This document shows, piece by piece, positions 6,876 to 17,516 of a DNA stretch of 64,000 nucleotides. Position numbers and translations under genes: made by a program. This stretch comes from JAIVGV01 sp036389335 (GTDB lineage: Bacteria > Acidobacteriota > Blastocatellia > Pyrinomonadales > Pyrinomonadaceae). The DNA is taken from contig DASVQC010000070.1 in the NCBI GenBank assembly GCA_036389335.1, positions 1 to 64,000 of the forward strand. Direction: 5' to 3'. The notes beneath the pieces are model-generated. The model saw nothing but the letters and a program-made list of their open reading frames with translations, was not told the DNA's origin and did not search any database. Each line of letters begins with the position of its first letter. Positions within the stretch are counted from its first letter, which is position 1.

Positions 6876-8975
6876 TCACTGGTGCTCGATGCGTATGTCG
6901 AAGACGACGAGGCCCGCCGCCCCGGCGTTCGCCGCGCTGACCGAGACGGCGCGCAACCCCTCGCCCCCGTCCTTCACCTCGAAGGCGGGCGCGGCGACTT
7001 TCGCCCTCGCGCGCAAATCTTCAAGCTCCTTCAACTCGGCGGGGCTCAGCCCGCGCCCCGGTCGCCCGGCGAGGAACTTCGGCGCGAGGAGCGGCGTCGA
7101 AGAGTAGATGACAGTGTACTCCTCCGTGCCCGGATTCTTGTCGAGCTGGAGCACCGCGCCCTCGCCGTAAGGGAAACTAAAGTCGGCGCGCGCGGCGGCC
7201 TGATTGGTCTTCAAGACCCCCGCGGGCTGCGCCGTGAGGAAGGTCGTCGGCGCGTTGCCGTCGCCGGGGCCGACGACGTAGAAGTAGCCACGCTCCGAGG
7301 GCGAGAAGTGGAACTTGAACTGCTGCCCCGAGGCGAGGGAGATCGCGCCCGCGCGCGCCACCCGCTCGCCCTGCTCCGAGTCGGCGTCCTCGAACGCCTC
7401 GATCCAGTAGCTCAACGCCTCGACCCGCTCGCCCTCGGCCTTCGCCTCCGGCGCGACCGCGGGCGGCGAGCCGAGCATCGCCACGCGGCTCGTCTGCCAG
7501 CCCCGCCACAGGAACCACCCCGCGCCCGCGATCCCCACGCACACGACGAGCAGCGCCGCGAGCGCCAGCACGACCGCGGGCGCGCGCGATCTCTTCGCCG
7601 CGCGCGCGCCCGCGTCCGGCGCGCCCGCGCCGACGACCGGCGGGGCGTCGGGCCGTGCGCCGACCGGCGCGAAGCCCGGCGACGCGACGGCTTGCGGCGT
7701 CGCGTGTGGGGCGGAGTGCGCCGCGCGTTCAGCGCCCGGCGCGGCGGAGGCGCGCGGCTCGTAAACTTCGTGGGCGGCGGAAGTCGGCCCCGCCGGCGCG
7801 GGCGCTGAGGTCGGCGCGGGCGATCCGTCAGGGTGCAGGAGCACGGTGGGCGCGGCGAGCCTCGCCGCCTCGCGCGCGGTCTCGCCCCCCGCGCCGCGCG
7901 CGGCGGCCCCGGCTTCGGGAGTCTCGGTCGGCTCGTCTTCGTAAGCGGCGGCGCGCGAACCCGCGGCGCGATCTTCGTCGAGTCCGAGCGCGTCGCGGAG
8001 CCCTTCGATGAAGGCGGCGGCGGTGCGCGGGCGGTCGCCCCTGTCCTTCCGCATCCCGCGCTCCAACGCGCGTGCGAACTCCGCGGGGACGTCCGGCGCG
8101 ACCTCTTCGAGCGGCGTCGGATCGAGCGCGACGTGCGCGTGGCGCAGCTCGACGAGCGTCTTGCCCGCGAACGGTCGCGCGCCCGCGACGAGTTCGTAGA
8201 ACATCACGGCGAGGCTGTAGATGTCGGCGCGCCCGTCGACGTCTGTGCCGCCGTCGCGCGGCAGCTCGCCCCACTGTTCGGGCGACATGTACTGCGGCGT
8301 GCCGAGTATCTGGCCGGCGACGGTCAACGCCCTGCCGCCGTCGGCGCCCGCGGCGGCGGCGGCGACGCCCGCGCCGCGCTCGTCCGCGATCTCGCGCAGC
8401 TTGGCGATGCCGAGGTCGAGCAGCTTCACGCACAGCTCGCCGTCATCCTCGCGCCGCATCATCACGTTCTCCGGCTTCAAGTCGCGGTGGACGACGCCCT
8501 GCTCGTGCGCCTCTTCCAGCACGCGCGCGACGGGCTCTAAAACTTCGTAAGCCTCGGCGGGCGTGAACCGCCCGCGCCGCTTCAGCTCGTCGTCGAGCGA
8601 GCGCCCGTCGACCAGCTCCAAGACCATGTAGACGAGCCCCTCGTCGCTCGTGCGCAGGTCGTAGACGGTGACGGCGTTCTGGTGGCGGAAGCGGCGCGAC
8701 GCCTGACCCTCGCGCAGGAAGCGGCGCAGCCATTCGGGGTGCGAGCGAAACTCCGGGCGCAAGACCTTGATCGCCACGCGGTCGCCTAAGAGCGCGTGGC
8801 GCGCGCGGTAGACCGCCCCCATCCCGCCGCGCGCGACGAACGCCTCGATCTCGTACTGCCCGTCGAGCGTCCGCCCGACGAGGTCGGTCGGCGCGTCCCT
8901 GAGCGCGCGCCCGTCGCGCGGGCAGAACTTCACCGCGGGCTCGTAGCTGGCTCCGCACTGTGGGCAGGTTCTCAT
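6876..8975 (-). CDS. Membrane Ser/Thr protein kinase with zinc ribbon and DUF4384-like sensor
   Basis: The protein has 699 residues. An N-terminal ribbon (C4, C7, C18) precedes a Hanks-type kinase at about 40-330: glycine loop VARGGMGAVY, K70 in VAIKVL, HRDLKPEN with D165, and DLG (187-189) replacing DFG. The activation loop ends in GTPQYMSPEQW. A disordered Pro/Ala linker (335-462) leads to one membrane helix (about 466-489) and an extracytoplasmic domain resembling DUF4384 (about 520-635). The layout is that of a transmembrane sensor kinase. The start at 8975 is chosen because the ribbon begins there; no clear Shine-Dalgarno is visible. It heads the operon with the DUF4384 and CHAT genes. 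Confidence 0.9.
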   Translation of the reverse strand: MRTCPQCGASYEPAVKFCPRDGRALRDAPTDLVGRTLDGQYEIEAFVARGGMGAVYRARHALLGDRVAIKVLRPEFRSHPEWLRRFLREGQASRRFRHQNAVTVYDLRTSDEGLVYMVLELVDGRSLDDELKRRGRFTPAEAYEVLEPVARVLEEAHEQGVVHRDLKPENVMMRREDDGELCVKLLDLGIAKLREIADERGAGVAAAAAGADGGRALTVAGQILGTPQYMSPEQWGELPRDGGTDVDGRADIYSLAVMFYELVAGARPFAGKTLVELRHAHVALDPTPLEEVAPDVPAEFARALERGMRKDRGDRPRTAAAFIEGLRDALGLDEDRAAGSRAAAYEDEPTETPEAGAAARGAGGETAREAARLAAPTVLLHPDGSPAPTSAPAPAGPTSAAHEVYEPRASAAPGAERAAHSAPHATPQAVASPGFAPVGARPDAPPVVGAGAPDAGARAAKRSRAPAVVLALAALLVVCVGIAGAGWFLWRGWQTSRVAMLGSPPAVAPEAKAEGERVEALSYWIEAFEDADSEQGERVARAGAISLASGQQFKFHFSPSERGYFYVVGPGDGNAPTTFLTAQPAGVLKTNQAAARADFSFPYGEGAVLQLDKNPGTEEYTVIYSSTPLLAPKFLAGRPGRGLSPAELKELEDLRARAKVAAPAFEVKDGGEGLRAVSVSAANAGAAGLVVFDIRIEHQ

Positions 8976-9106
8976 GCCGGTCTGCGAGAAGGAGCGTGCC
9001 GGTACTTTTCGACCGCACGCAGGGAGAGTCTGCGTTAAACTCTCCGCCGCGAAGTCTATCACGTGCGTTCCGAGCGTGTGAATGGAGTCGGGCGCGAGGA
9101 TGAACA

Positions 9107-9213
9107 GGATTCGCCGCGGAGGCGCAGAGGCGGCGCAGAGGTGGCGCGGAGGGTTGAGCGGCCTCCCTCTGCGATAACTCTGCGCGAACTCTGCGCCTCC
9201 GCGGTGAATCTCT
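9107..9213. repeat. Inverted tandem-unit element, GC-rich CACAGAGG-like family
   Basis: The left arm (about 9107-9150) is units of GGCGCAGAG / GGCGGCGCAGAG. The right arm (about 9163-9207) is the complement, ending CTCTGCGCCTCCGCGGTGAA. It lies in the 372-bp gap between divergently read kinase (start 8975) and diguanylate cyclase (start 9348) genes. This is one of the few copies at a gene 5' side. Confidence 0.75.
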
Positions 9214-9347
9214 CTCCCACCACCACCCAATTACGGCTCGCATCCCGCGTCGAACCAAATATCTATCGCGGGCATCGAACGGACGGGTTAAACTGGCGCG
9301 CTCATGGCGCTCTCTCCCGGCGTCGCCCCCAAGCGTTGGAGTAGCAG

Positions 9348-10229
9348 ATGAGACTGTTGGATCGGCTCGGCGACTTTTCAAAAACTTTTCTGGTCGCGCT
9401 CGCGCTCCTGCTCGTCGCCGCCCAGAGCATCATCAACTACCTCGCGGGCCCCGACTTCTCTTTCGTCCTCTTCTACCTGCTGCCCATCTCCTTCGTCGCG
9501 TGGCTCGTCGGTCGCCGCGCCGGGTTCGCCGTCGCCTGCGCCTGCGCCGTCGCCTACTTCCTGACCGAGTTCCTCTCCACGCACTTCGACGGTCGCGAGC
9601 ACCTCGCCGTCTTCAACGCGCTCGCGCGCCTCGGCGCGTTCCTCTTCGTCGTCTACTTCGTCTCGGCCCTGCGCGGCTCGCTCGATCACGAGAGGGAGCT
9701 TGCGCGCACGGACGATCTGACCGGCGCGACCAACCGCCGCTCCTTCTTCGAGGCGGCGCAATCCGAGATCAACCGCGCCCGGCGGCACCGCCACCCGTTC
9801 ACCGTCGCCTACATCGACGTGGACGACTTCAAGGGGCTGAACGACCGCGAAGGCCACGCCGCGGGCGACGCCGTGCTGCGCGAAGCGACGCGGGCGATCA
9901 AGGCGAACGTGCGCGAGATCGATCTGGTCGCGCGCCTCGGCGGCGACGAGTTCGTCGTGCTGCTCCCGGAGACGGGCGAGGGGGCGGCGCGCGCCGTCGT
10001 CACCCGCGTGCGCGCGACGCTCGACGATCTCGCCGCGCGTCGCGGCTGGCGGATCACTTTCAGCATCGGCGTCGTCACGTGGACGACCCCGCCGCGCACC
10101 GTCGACACGATGATCAGGCAGGCCGACGACACGATGTACGAGGTGAAGAACACGGGCAAGAACCGCGTCGCGCACCTGACCGTCTCCGGCGAGCCCGCGC
10201 CCGTCTCCGCGCCCGCGGGCGTCGGCTGA
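9348..10229 (+). CDS. Membrane-bound diguanylate cyclase (GGDEF)
   Basis: The protein has 293 residues. Four hydrophobic segments (about 12-30, 38-54, 58-76, 90-108) precede a GGDEF domain (about 115-275). The active-site motif is intact (LGGDEFVVLL, 198-202), and the inhibitory I-site RxxD (R189-D192) lies exactly five residues before it. It should make c-di-GMP from two GTP with product inhibition. TDDLTG and FKGLND, which bind guanine and metal, are present. It is transcribed away from the kinase operon and is followed by a small membrane protein. The signal sensed by the membrane part is unknown. Confidence 0.92.
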   Translation: MRLLDRLGDFSKTFLVALALLLVAAQSIINYLAGPDFSFVLFYLLPISFVAWLVGRRAGFAVACACAVAYFLTEFLSTHFDGREHLAVFNALARLGAFLFVVYFVSALRGSLDHERELARTDDLTGATNRRSFFEAAQSEINRARRHRHPFTVAYIDVDDFKGLNDREGHAAGDAVLREATRAIKANVREIDLVARLGGDEFVVLLPETGEGAARAVVTRVRATLDDLAARRGWRITFSIGVVTWTTPPRTVDTMIRQADDTMYEVKNTGKNRVAHLTVSGEPAPVSAPAGVG

Positions 10230-10279
10230 TCGCCGGGCCGTCGCGACGCCGAGCGGTCTCCTGATTTACCCGCCCGCCA

Positions 10280-10308
10280 TTGTAATTCTGGCCCGCAGGG
10301 TATATAAG
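10280..10308 (+). promoter_or_regulatory. Sigma70-like promoter
   Basis: TTGTAA (10280-10285) and TATAAG (10303-10308) are separated by 17 bp in an otherwise GC-rich spacer. The expected start of transcription near 10315 leaves a leader of about 65 nt before the GGAGG site and ATG at 10380. This is one of the clearest consensus-like promoters in the window. Confidence 0.5.
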
Positions 10309-10379
10309 CCTCTCGTCCTCTCAATTCCTCGTCACATTCCTCGCGGGCCTCTCACACACTCACCGGAGGTACACCAACA

Positions 10380-10724
10380 ATGACTATTCACTTAATCGCC
10401 CTCTGGGTGCTCGTCGGCTGGTGCGGCAATGAACCTCGGATAATTCTGTTCCCGCACGGGCCCACGCCGCCTGAGCCCGGCCCCGAGCCGAACTGGCTCG
10501 TGTCCAGGTTGATAGGCGTCGTAGCCGGCGTCATCGGCGGCTTAGCCTTCAGGCAAGTGTTTGGAGCTTCACCCGAACTCGGCGGGCTTGCGGCCGGTCC
10601 TCGCCCCGAGCCGTGGGCTCCCGCCGTCTACGCCGCCGCGACGGCCGTGGGAGCTTATGTCGTCTCGCGCATCGTCACAGACATCTACGGACGGTTGCGC
10701 GCGGGGAATGTGAATAGAGCTTAG
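10380..10724 (+). CDS. Small membrane protein of unknown function
   Basis: The protein has 114 residues. A short hydrophobic N-terminus (about 3-14) precedes a proline-rich stretch (GPTPPEPGPEPN), a glycine-rich hydrophobic segment (about 42-58) and another (about 80-98). No family is recognised. The GGAGG ribosome site 13 bp before the ATG and a clear promoter upstream support expression. Codon usage is less GC3-biased than its neighbours, with several TTA and ATA codons, which may reflect a younger or acquired gene. It stands alone between the cyclase and the exporter. Confidence 0.7.
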   Translation: MTIHLIALWVLVGWCGNEPRIILFPHGPTPPEPGPEPNWLVSRLIGVVAGVIGGLAFRQVFGASPELGGLAAGPRPEPWAPAVYAAATAVGAYVVSRIVTDIYGRLRAGNVNRA

Positions 10725-10893
10725 CGGTGGTACGAGACGCCGGTCTGATCCGTTATCGCGGCAGTCGCGGTTGGTCTGCTTTTTTGCAGTTCAAAGCAGG
10801 ACGCCACCCGGAGCCGTGCCGTGTCTGCGCTGCCCTCGTCACGACAACCGGCGGTTTGATCTTTGCTCGCGGCTCTAGTAAAACGTCGAGCTA

Positions 10894-11640
10894 GTGAGCC
10901 CTATCGACGTCCTCCTGCTCTCGCTGCTCGTCATGCTCGCCGCCGCGCTCTATTCCTCGGTCGGGCACGGGGGCGCGTCCGCCTACCTCGCGGCGATGGC
11001 CCTCTTCGGCCTCGCGCCCTCGGTGATGAAGCCGACCGCGCTCTGCCTCAACCTGCTCGTCGCCTCGCTCACCACCTTCCGCTTCTACCGCGCGGGCCAC
11101 TTCTCCGCGCGGACGTTCCTCCCCTTCGCCGCGGCTTCCGTCCCCTTCGCCTTCCTCGGCGGCGCGCTCGCACTCCCGGCTGGCGTTTATAAGCCGGTCG
11201 TCGGCGTCGTCCTCGTCTACGCCGCCGTCCGACTCTTCATCGACGCGCGCGCGCGGGCGGACGCGGGCGAGGGCTTGCGCACGCCCCCGCTCTGGCTGGC
11301 GGCGCTGCTCGGCGCGGGGCTCGGCTTCTTGTCGGGGCTGACGGGCGTGGGCGGGGGTATTTTCCTGAGCCCGCTGCTGCTGCTGATGCGTTGGGCCGAC
11401 GTGCGGCGCACGGCGGGCGTCTCGGCGGCCTTCATCCTCGTCAACTCGGCGGCGGGCCTGCTCGGCAACGTCGCGAGTGTGAAGTCTCTCCCCCCGGCGC
11501 TTCCCTACCTCGCCGCCGCCGCCCTCTTCGGCGGGCTCGTCGGATCGGAACTCGGCAGCAGACGACTGCCTTCGCCCGCCATCCGGCGGCTGCTCGCGCT
11601 CGTCCTCGTCATCGCGGGCGGCAAGCTGATCTTCGCCTGA
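10894..11640 (+). CDS. TauE/SafE family sulfite/anion exporter
   Basis: The protein has 248 residues with about eight transmembrane helices in two halves. The halves show the family's repeated motifs: GHGGASAYLAAMALFG with an N/L-rich second helix in the first, and GFLSGLTGVGGGIFLSPLLLL in the second. TauE/SafE proteins export sulfite, sulfoacetate or related organic anions across the inner membrane; the substrate is not readable here. The start is GTG at 10894. It stands alone, with an inverted repeat element downstream (11664-11760). Confidence 0.85.
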   Translation: MSPIDVLLLSLLVMLAAALYSSVGHGGASAYLAAMALFGLAPSVMKPTALCLNLLVASLTTFRFYRAGHFSARTFLPFAAASVPFAFLGGALALPAGVYKPVVGVVLVYAAVRLFIDARARADAGEGLRTPPLWLAALLGAGLGFLSGLTGVGGGIFLSPLLLLMRWADVRRTAGVSAAFILVNSAAGLLGNVASVKSLPPALPYLAAAALFGGLVGSELGSRRLPSPAIRRLLALVLVIAGGKLIFA

Positions 11641-11663
11641 CGATCATTCGCCGCGACAAGAGC

Positions 11664-11760
11664 ACTCACCACAGAGGCACAGAGGGCACGAAGGGGGCAC
11701 GGAGTTAAGACTTCTTCTCCGTGCGTCCTCCGTGATCTCTGTGCCTCTGTGGTGAGTGTT
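11664..11760. repeat. Inverted tandem-unit element, CACAGAGG family
   Basis: The left arm is CACTCACCACAGAGGCACAG followed by AGGGCACGAAGGGGGCACGGA. The right arm is its complement, ending CTCTGTGCCTCTGTGGTGAG. It sits between the convergent exporter (stop 11640) and aminotransferase (stop 11777) genes, a position where it could stop transcription from both sides. Confidence 0.8.
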
Positions 11761-11776
11761 TTTCCCTTGGTTAACC

Positions 11777-12904
11777 TTAAACTTCTCTCGACTCGCCGAG
11801 CGCGGAGACGAGGCGTTCGATGTCCGACTCGTCGTTGAAGAAGTGGGTGGCGACGCGGATGCCTTCGGGCTTCTGCGTGACGGCGACGCGGCGCGCGTGC
11901 AGGCGGCGCACGGCGCGCGCCGGATCGTCGCACGCGACCAGCGTCTCAGCCGAGCGCGCCGACTCGTTGCGCAGGGGCGACAAAACTTTCCAGCCCGATT
12001 CCGTCAACCTCTCCGTCAAACGCCGGTTCAACTCAAGGGCGCGCCGCTCGATGCGCTCGCCGCCGATCCTCGTGTGATACTCGACCGCCGCCCCGAGCGC
12101 GAAGATTCCCGCGAAGTGCGGGCAGCCCGTCTCCGCGCGCGCCGCCGCGTCGCCGCGCAGGTCGAGCGCGTCGTTCCTCATCGCGAAGGGGTGGCGGACG
12201 CTCATCCAGCTCACCGCGCGCGCGCGCGTCTCCTCCAGCAACTCGCGGCTGAGATAGACGAAGCCCGCGCCGTAGCCCGCGAGCAGCCACTTGTGGCCCG
12301 TCGAGCAGAGCGCGTCGATCTTCATGCGCTTCACGTCGATGGGGAAGACGCCCGCCGACTGCGCCGCGTTGACGACGAGCTTGCGCCGCCCCTTCGCCGC
12401 GCCGATCTCGGCGAGCGGCGCGCGGAAGCCGTTCGAGAACTGCACGTGGCTGAGGCAGACGACGCCCGTGCGATCATTCGAGGCGGCGTCGACGTCTTCA
12501 GCGTCGATCTCCCCTCCGCGCGCCTTGATCAGGTTGACGCCGATCCCGCGGTGCATCCACGGCAGCGTCGTGACCGGGAACTCCAGCTCGCACGAGACGA
12601 CCTCGCCCCGCCCCTCAAGCGCGTCCACGATCAAGTTCATCCCCGCCGAAGTGTTCGTCGTGAAGCCGATCTCCTCCGGCTCGGCGTTGACGAGCCGCGC
12701 GACGAGTTCGCGCGTGCGCTCGCGCCGGCGCATCCAGTCGTTCCACGGCGCGTCGCCCGCGGCGAGCACGTCGGCGTAAAAGCCGGACGCGGCCTCAGCG
12801 ACCTGCCGCGGGATGGCCCCCGTCGCCGCGCTGTTGAGGTACGCCACCTCCGCCGTCACCGGGAAATCGCGCCGCGCTTTCTGCCAGTCGAACTCTTCGG
12901 ACAT
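11777..12904 (-). CDS. PLP-dependent class V aminotransferase family protein
   Basis: The protein has 375 residues, the usual length for the NifS/CsdA/isopenicillin-epimerase-like fold type I group. Visible signatures are YLNSAATGAIP near the N-terminus, GFTTNTSAGMN (phosphate binding), VNAAQSAGVFPIDV with the PLP-stacking region, and the Schiff-base lysine in STGHKWLLAGYG. The cysteine expected in a desulfurase loop is not evident, so a cysteine desulfurase role is unlikely. A kynureninase, epimerase or other aminotransferase reaction is possible. It reads divergently from the LysA-like gene, with about 118 bp shared upstream. Confidence 0.85.
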   Translation of the reverse strand: MSEEFDWQKARRDFPVTAEVAYLNSAATGAIPRQVAEAASGFYADVLAAGDAPWNDWMRRRERTRELVARLVNAEPEEIGFTTNTSAGMNLIVDALEGRGEVVSCELEFPVTTLPWMHRGIGVNLIKARGGEIDAEDVDAASNDRTGVVCLSHVQFSNGFRAPLAEIGAAKGRRKLVVNAAQSAGVFPIDVKRMKIDALCSTGHKWLLAGYGAGFVYLSRELLEETRARAVSWMSVRHPFAMRNDALDLRGDAAARAETGCPHFAGIFALGAAVEYHTRIGGERIERRALELNRRLTERLTESGWKVLSPLRNESARSAETLVACDDPARAVRRLHARRVAVTQKPEGIRVATHFFNDESDIERLVSALGESREV

Positions 12905-13022
12905 CGCCTCACCCCCAGACGCTCATCGCACGCGCGAGAGCCGGACTGCCTTGACGACACCCCGGCGCGCGTCTATCTTCGCACGAGTTTACTCGCCGCC
13001 GGACGCGAAGGAGTTTTACAAC

Positions 13023-14450
<1,428 letters not shown>

Positions 14451-14472
14451 CGACGCCCCCGCCTGAAAAGCC

Positions 14473-15927
14473 ATGAGCCAAAACCATCAGCCAGCGCCGG
14501 TCAACGTCGGCCTCGTTCGCGGACTCGGCCTGACCGCCGCGACCTCGGTGAACATCGCGAACATGATCGGCACGGGCGTCTTCCTGAAGGCGCGCGTGAT
14601 GACGTGCAACGTGGGGACGCCGGGGCTGGTCATCGCCGTGTGGATCGTCGCCGGCCTGCTCGCGCTCGCGGGCGCGCTCACTTACGCGGAGCTGACGACG
14701 ATGATGCCGCGCGCCGGGGGCGAGTACGTCTTCATACGCGACGCTTACGGTCGCCGCTGGGGCTTTTTGTTCGGGTGGACGCAGTTCTTCATCGCGCGCA
14801 CCGGCTCGCAGGCCGCGCTCGCCGTCGGCTTCGCCATCTTCCTCAACATCCTCACGGGCGGCGCGCTCTCCCGCACTTACTTCACGCTGCAACCCTTCGG
14901 CTTCGACATCCCCTTCGGGCGACTGCAACTCGTCGCGCTCGGAACAATCGCCGTCACGACTTTGATCAACTGCGGCGCGGTCTCCTTGAGCGGCAACATC
15001 TCTTCGGTGCTGACCTTCGTCAAGATCGCGCTCGTGCTCGCCGTCGGCGTCGGCGCGTTTATGTTCGCGACGGGCGACTGGGGCCACTTCGCGCAGTCGA
15101 ACGCGGGGGGCGCGTGCGAGGGCGTGGGCGCGTCGGCGCGCGGCGGGGTGGCGGGCTTCGGGGCGGCGATGCTCGGCGCGCTCTGGGCCTACGACGGCTG
15201 GAACAACGTCGCGCCGCTCGCGGGCGAGGTGCGCGACCCGCAGAGGAATCTGCCGCGCGCCTTCGTGCTCGGGATGCTCGTCGTCGGCGCGCTCTACATC
15301 TTCGTCAACCTCGCCTACTACTACGTGCTCACGCCCACCGAGATCGCGAACGTCTCCGCCGCCTCTTCGGTGGCGACCGAGGTGGCGAGCCGCTTCATGG
15401 GCGCGACCGCGATCACTTTGATCGCCGCCGCGCTGATGACCTCCTCGTTCGGCGCGCTCCACACCTCCGTGCTCGCCTCGGCGCGCTACCCCTACGCCAT
15501 GTCGCGCGACCGCCTCTTCTTCCAGAGCCTCGCGCGCCTCAGCCCTCAGACTCACGTTCCCGTGCGCGCCCTCGTCGCGCAAGGGCTGTGGTCGTGCGTG
15601 CTGGCCCTTTCGGGCTCCTACGACACGCTGACCGACTACGCCATCTTCGCGCTCTGGATTTTCTACGGGCTGACGACCGCCTCGGTCTTCATCTTCCGCC
15701 GCCGGATGCCCGACGCCGAACGGCCCTACCGCACGCCCGGCTACCCCGTCATCCCCATCATCTTTCTCATCGTCACCGCGTGGCTCCTCGTCAACACGCT
15801 CCAGACCGCCCCCAAGCAGGCGTTCACGGGCCTCGGCCTCATCGCGCTCGGCCTGCCCGTCTACTGGTACTGGGCGAGGCACAACGAGCGACACGAGATC
15901 GACTCGCCGGCGATTGATAAAACCTGA
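14473..15927 (+). CDS. APC family amino acid permease
   Basis: The protein has 484 residues with about 12 predicted transmembrane helices. The TM1 unwinding motif MIGTGVFLKAR and the TM2-3 segment with LTYAELTTMMPRAGGEYVFI are typical of the amino acid-polyamine-organocation superfamily (LAT/AGT-like branch). It should exchange or import an amino acid across the inner membrane. It follows the LysA-like gene by 22 bp, and co-transcription suggests that it carries that enzyme's substrate or product. The substrate itself is inferred only from context. Confidence 0.85.
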   Translation: MSQNHQPAPVNVGLVRGLGLTAATSVNIANMIGTGVFLKARVMTCNVGTPGLVIAVWIVAGLLALAGALTYAELTTMMPRAGGEYVFIRDAYGRRWGFLFGWTQFFIARTGSQAALAVGFAIFLNILTGGALSRTYFTLQPFGFDIPFGRLQLVALGTIAVTTLINCGAVSLSGNISSVLTFVKIALVLAVGVGAFMFATGDWGHFAQSNAGGACEGVGASARGGVAGFGAAMLGALWAYDGWNNVAPLAGEVRDPQRNLPRAFVLGMLVVGALYIFVNLAYYYVLTPTEIANVSAASSVATEVASRFMGATAITLIAAALMTSSFGALHTSVLASARYPYAMSRDRLFFQSLARLSPQTHVPVRALVAQGLWSCVLALSGSYDTLTDYAIFALWIFYGLTTASVFIFRRRMPDAERPYRTPGYPVIPIIFLIVTAWLLVNTLQTAPKQAFTGLGLIALGLPVYWYWARHNERHEIDSPAIDKT

Positions 15928-15968
15928 TTCACTGCTCGGTGATTACCCGGTGAGGGGAAATGTAGATG

Positions 15969-17480
15969 CTACGCGAGCCCGCGCGATGTTAAGGCTTCGC
16001 GCGCGACCTCCCGGTCGTCGAAGTGGGCGGTCTCCGCGCCGATGATCTGGTAGGTCTCGTGCCCCTTGCCCGCGATGACGACCACGTCGCCGCCGCGCGC
16101 CTCCCCGACCGCGCGCGTGATCGCCTCGCGCCGGTCGGCGATCTTCAGGTAAGGCTTCCCGACTCTTTTCAAACCCACTTCGGCGTCGCGCAGGATGGCT
16201 TCGGGGTCTTCGGTGCGCGGGTTGTCGGAGGTGAGCACGACCACGTCGCTCAAGGACGCGGCGGCTTCGCCCATCGGCGCGCGCTTCGTGCGGTCTCGGT
16301 CGCCGCCGCAGCCGAAGACCGTGATGACGCGCGCGCCCTCAGCCGCCACGTCGCGCGCGGTGCGTAGAACATTCCTGAGCGCGTCGTCGGTGTGCGCGTA
16401 ATCGACGACGACGGCGAAGTCGCCCGCGTGCGCGACGCGCTCGAAGCGTCCGGGAGCGCCCGCGCAAACTTCGACCGCGCGCGCGACGACGTCCAACCCG
16501 TAGCCGAGCGCGAGCGCCGAGCCCGCGGCGGCGAGCACGTTGTAGACGTGCGGCTGCCCGACGAGCGGCGAGCGCAACCGCCGCGAGCCCTCCGGGGTCA
16601 ACAGCTCGAAGCGGTTGCCGCCGAGCGAAAACTCCACGCCGCGCGCCGAAACGTCGGCCCGCGCGCGGATCGCGTAGGTGACGACGCGCGAGCCCGCGCC
16701 CGCCAGCTCGCGCGCGAGCCGCGCGCCGTACTCGTCGTCGAGGTTGACGACCGAGACGCCGGGCCGCTCGCCGGTGCGCCCGTCGAAGAGGCGCAGCTTG
16801 GCGTCGAAGTAGCTCTCCATCGTGCCGTGGTAGTCGAGGTGATCCTGCGTGAGGTTCGTGAAGACGGCGGCGGCCACGCGCAGCGCGTCGCAGCGGTGGA
16901 GGTCGAGCGCCTGCGAGGAGCTTTCCATCACGGCGACGGGGGTTCCGGCATCGACCGCGCGGCGCAGGAAGCGCTGCACGTCCGAGGCTTCGGGCGTGGT
17001 GTGCGGGGCGTCGAAGTGCTCGCCGCCGATGCGGTAGCCGACCGTGCCGAGCAGGGCGATCTGCTCGCCAGCCGCCTCGACGATTGACGCGACGATGTGC
17101 GCCGTCGTCGTCTTGCCGTTCGTGCCCGTGATGGCGACGAGTTTGAGATCGCGCGAGGGGTGGCGCTGGACTTCGGCGGCGGCGAAGGCCAACGCGCGCC
17201 GCGCCTCCGCGACCCTCAGCCACGCTCCCTCGAAACCTTCGGGCCGCCCGCGCTCCGAGACGACGCCGACCGCGCCCTGTGCCATGACTTGAGCGACGAA
17301 CCGGTGCGCGTCGAACTTCTCGCCGCGGATCGCGACGAAGAGACTCCCGGCGCGCGCCTGCCGCGAGTCGTGCGTCACGTCGGAGACTTCCGCCGCGCCG
17401 TCGCCGCTCAACTCGGCGTCCGTGGCGCGCGCAACGTCGGCTAAGGTGATCGCCGGGCGCGGGTGTTCATCATCTGCCAT
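15969..17480 (-). CDS. murE: UDP-MurNAc-L-Ala-D-Glu:meso-DAP ligase
   Basis: The protein has 503 residues of the three-domain Mur ligase type. It adds meso-diaminopimelate to UDP-MurNAc-dipeptide with ATP in the cytoplasm. The UDP-binding N-terminal domain contains VTHDSRQARAGSLFVAIRG. The P-loop GTNGKTTT is at 119-126 and the TPEASDVQRFL segment follows. The meso-DAP-selective motif DNPR is at about 419-422, with AGKGHETYQ near the end. The DNPR motif indicates DAP-type peptidoglycan. It is isolated from a division and cell wall cluster, which is unusual because murE is usually next to murF and mraY. Confidence 0.95.
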   Translation of the reverse strand: MADDEHPRPAITLADVARATDAELSGDGAAEVSDVTHDSRQARAGSLFVAIRGEKFDAHRFVAQVMAQGAVGVVSERGRPEGFEGAWLRVAEARRALAFAAAEVQRHPSRDLKLVAITGTNGKTTTAHIVASIVEAAGEQIALLGTVGYRIGGEHFDAPHTTPEASDVQRFLRRAVDAGTPVAVMESSSQALDLHRCDALRVAAAVFTNLTQDHLDYHGTMESYFDAKLRLFDGRTGERPGVSVVNLDDEYGARLARELAGAGSRVVTYAIRARADVSARGVEFSLGGNRFELLTPEGSRRLRSPLVGQPHVYNVLAAAGSALALGYGLDVVARAVEVCAGAPGRFERVAHAGDFAVVVDYAHTDDALRNVLRTARDVAAEGARVITVFGCGGDRDRTKRAPMGEAAASLSDVVVLTSDNPRTEDPEAILRDAEVGLKRVGKPYLKIADRREAITRAVGEARGGDVVVIAGKGHETYQIIGAETAHFDDREVAREALTSRGLA

Positions 17481-17516
17481 TAGTTAGACCGTTTCTTAAG
17501 TGTACGCAAGCGTCTT

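Noticed and set aside
11777..12904. Cysteine desulfurase (IscS/SufS) identity for the class V aminotransferase
   Set aside because: No desulfurase active-site cysteine loop is apparent and no isc/suf genes are adjacent.
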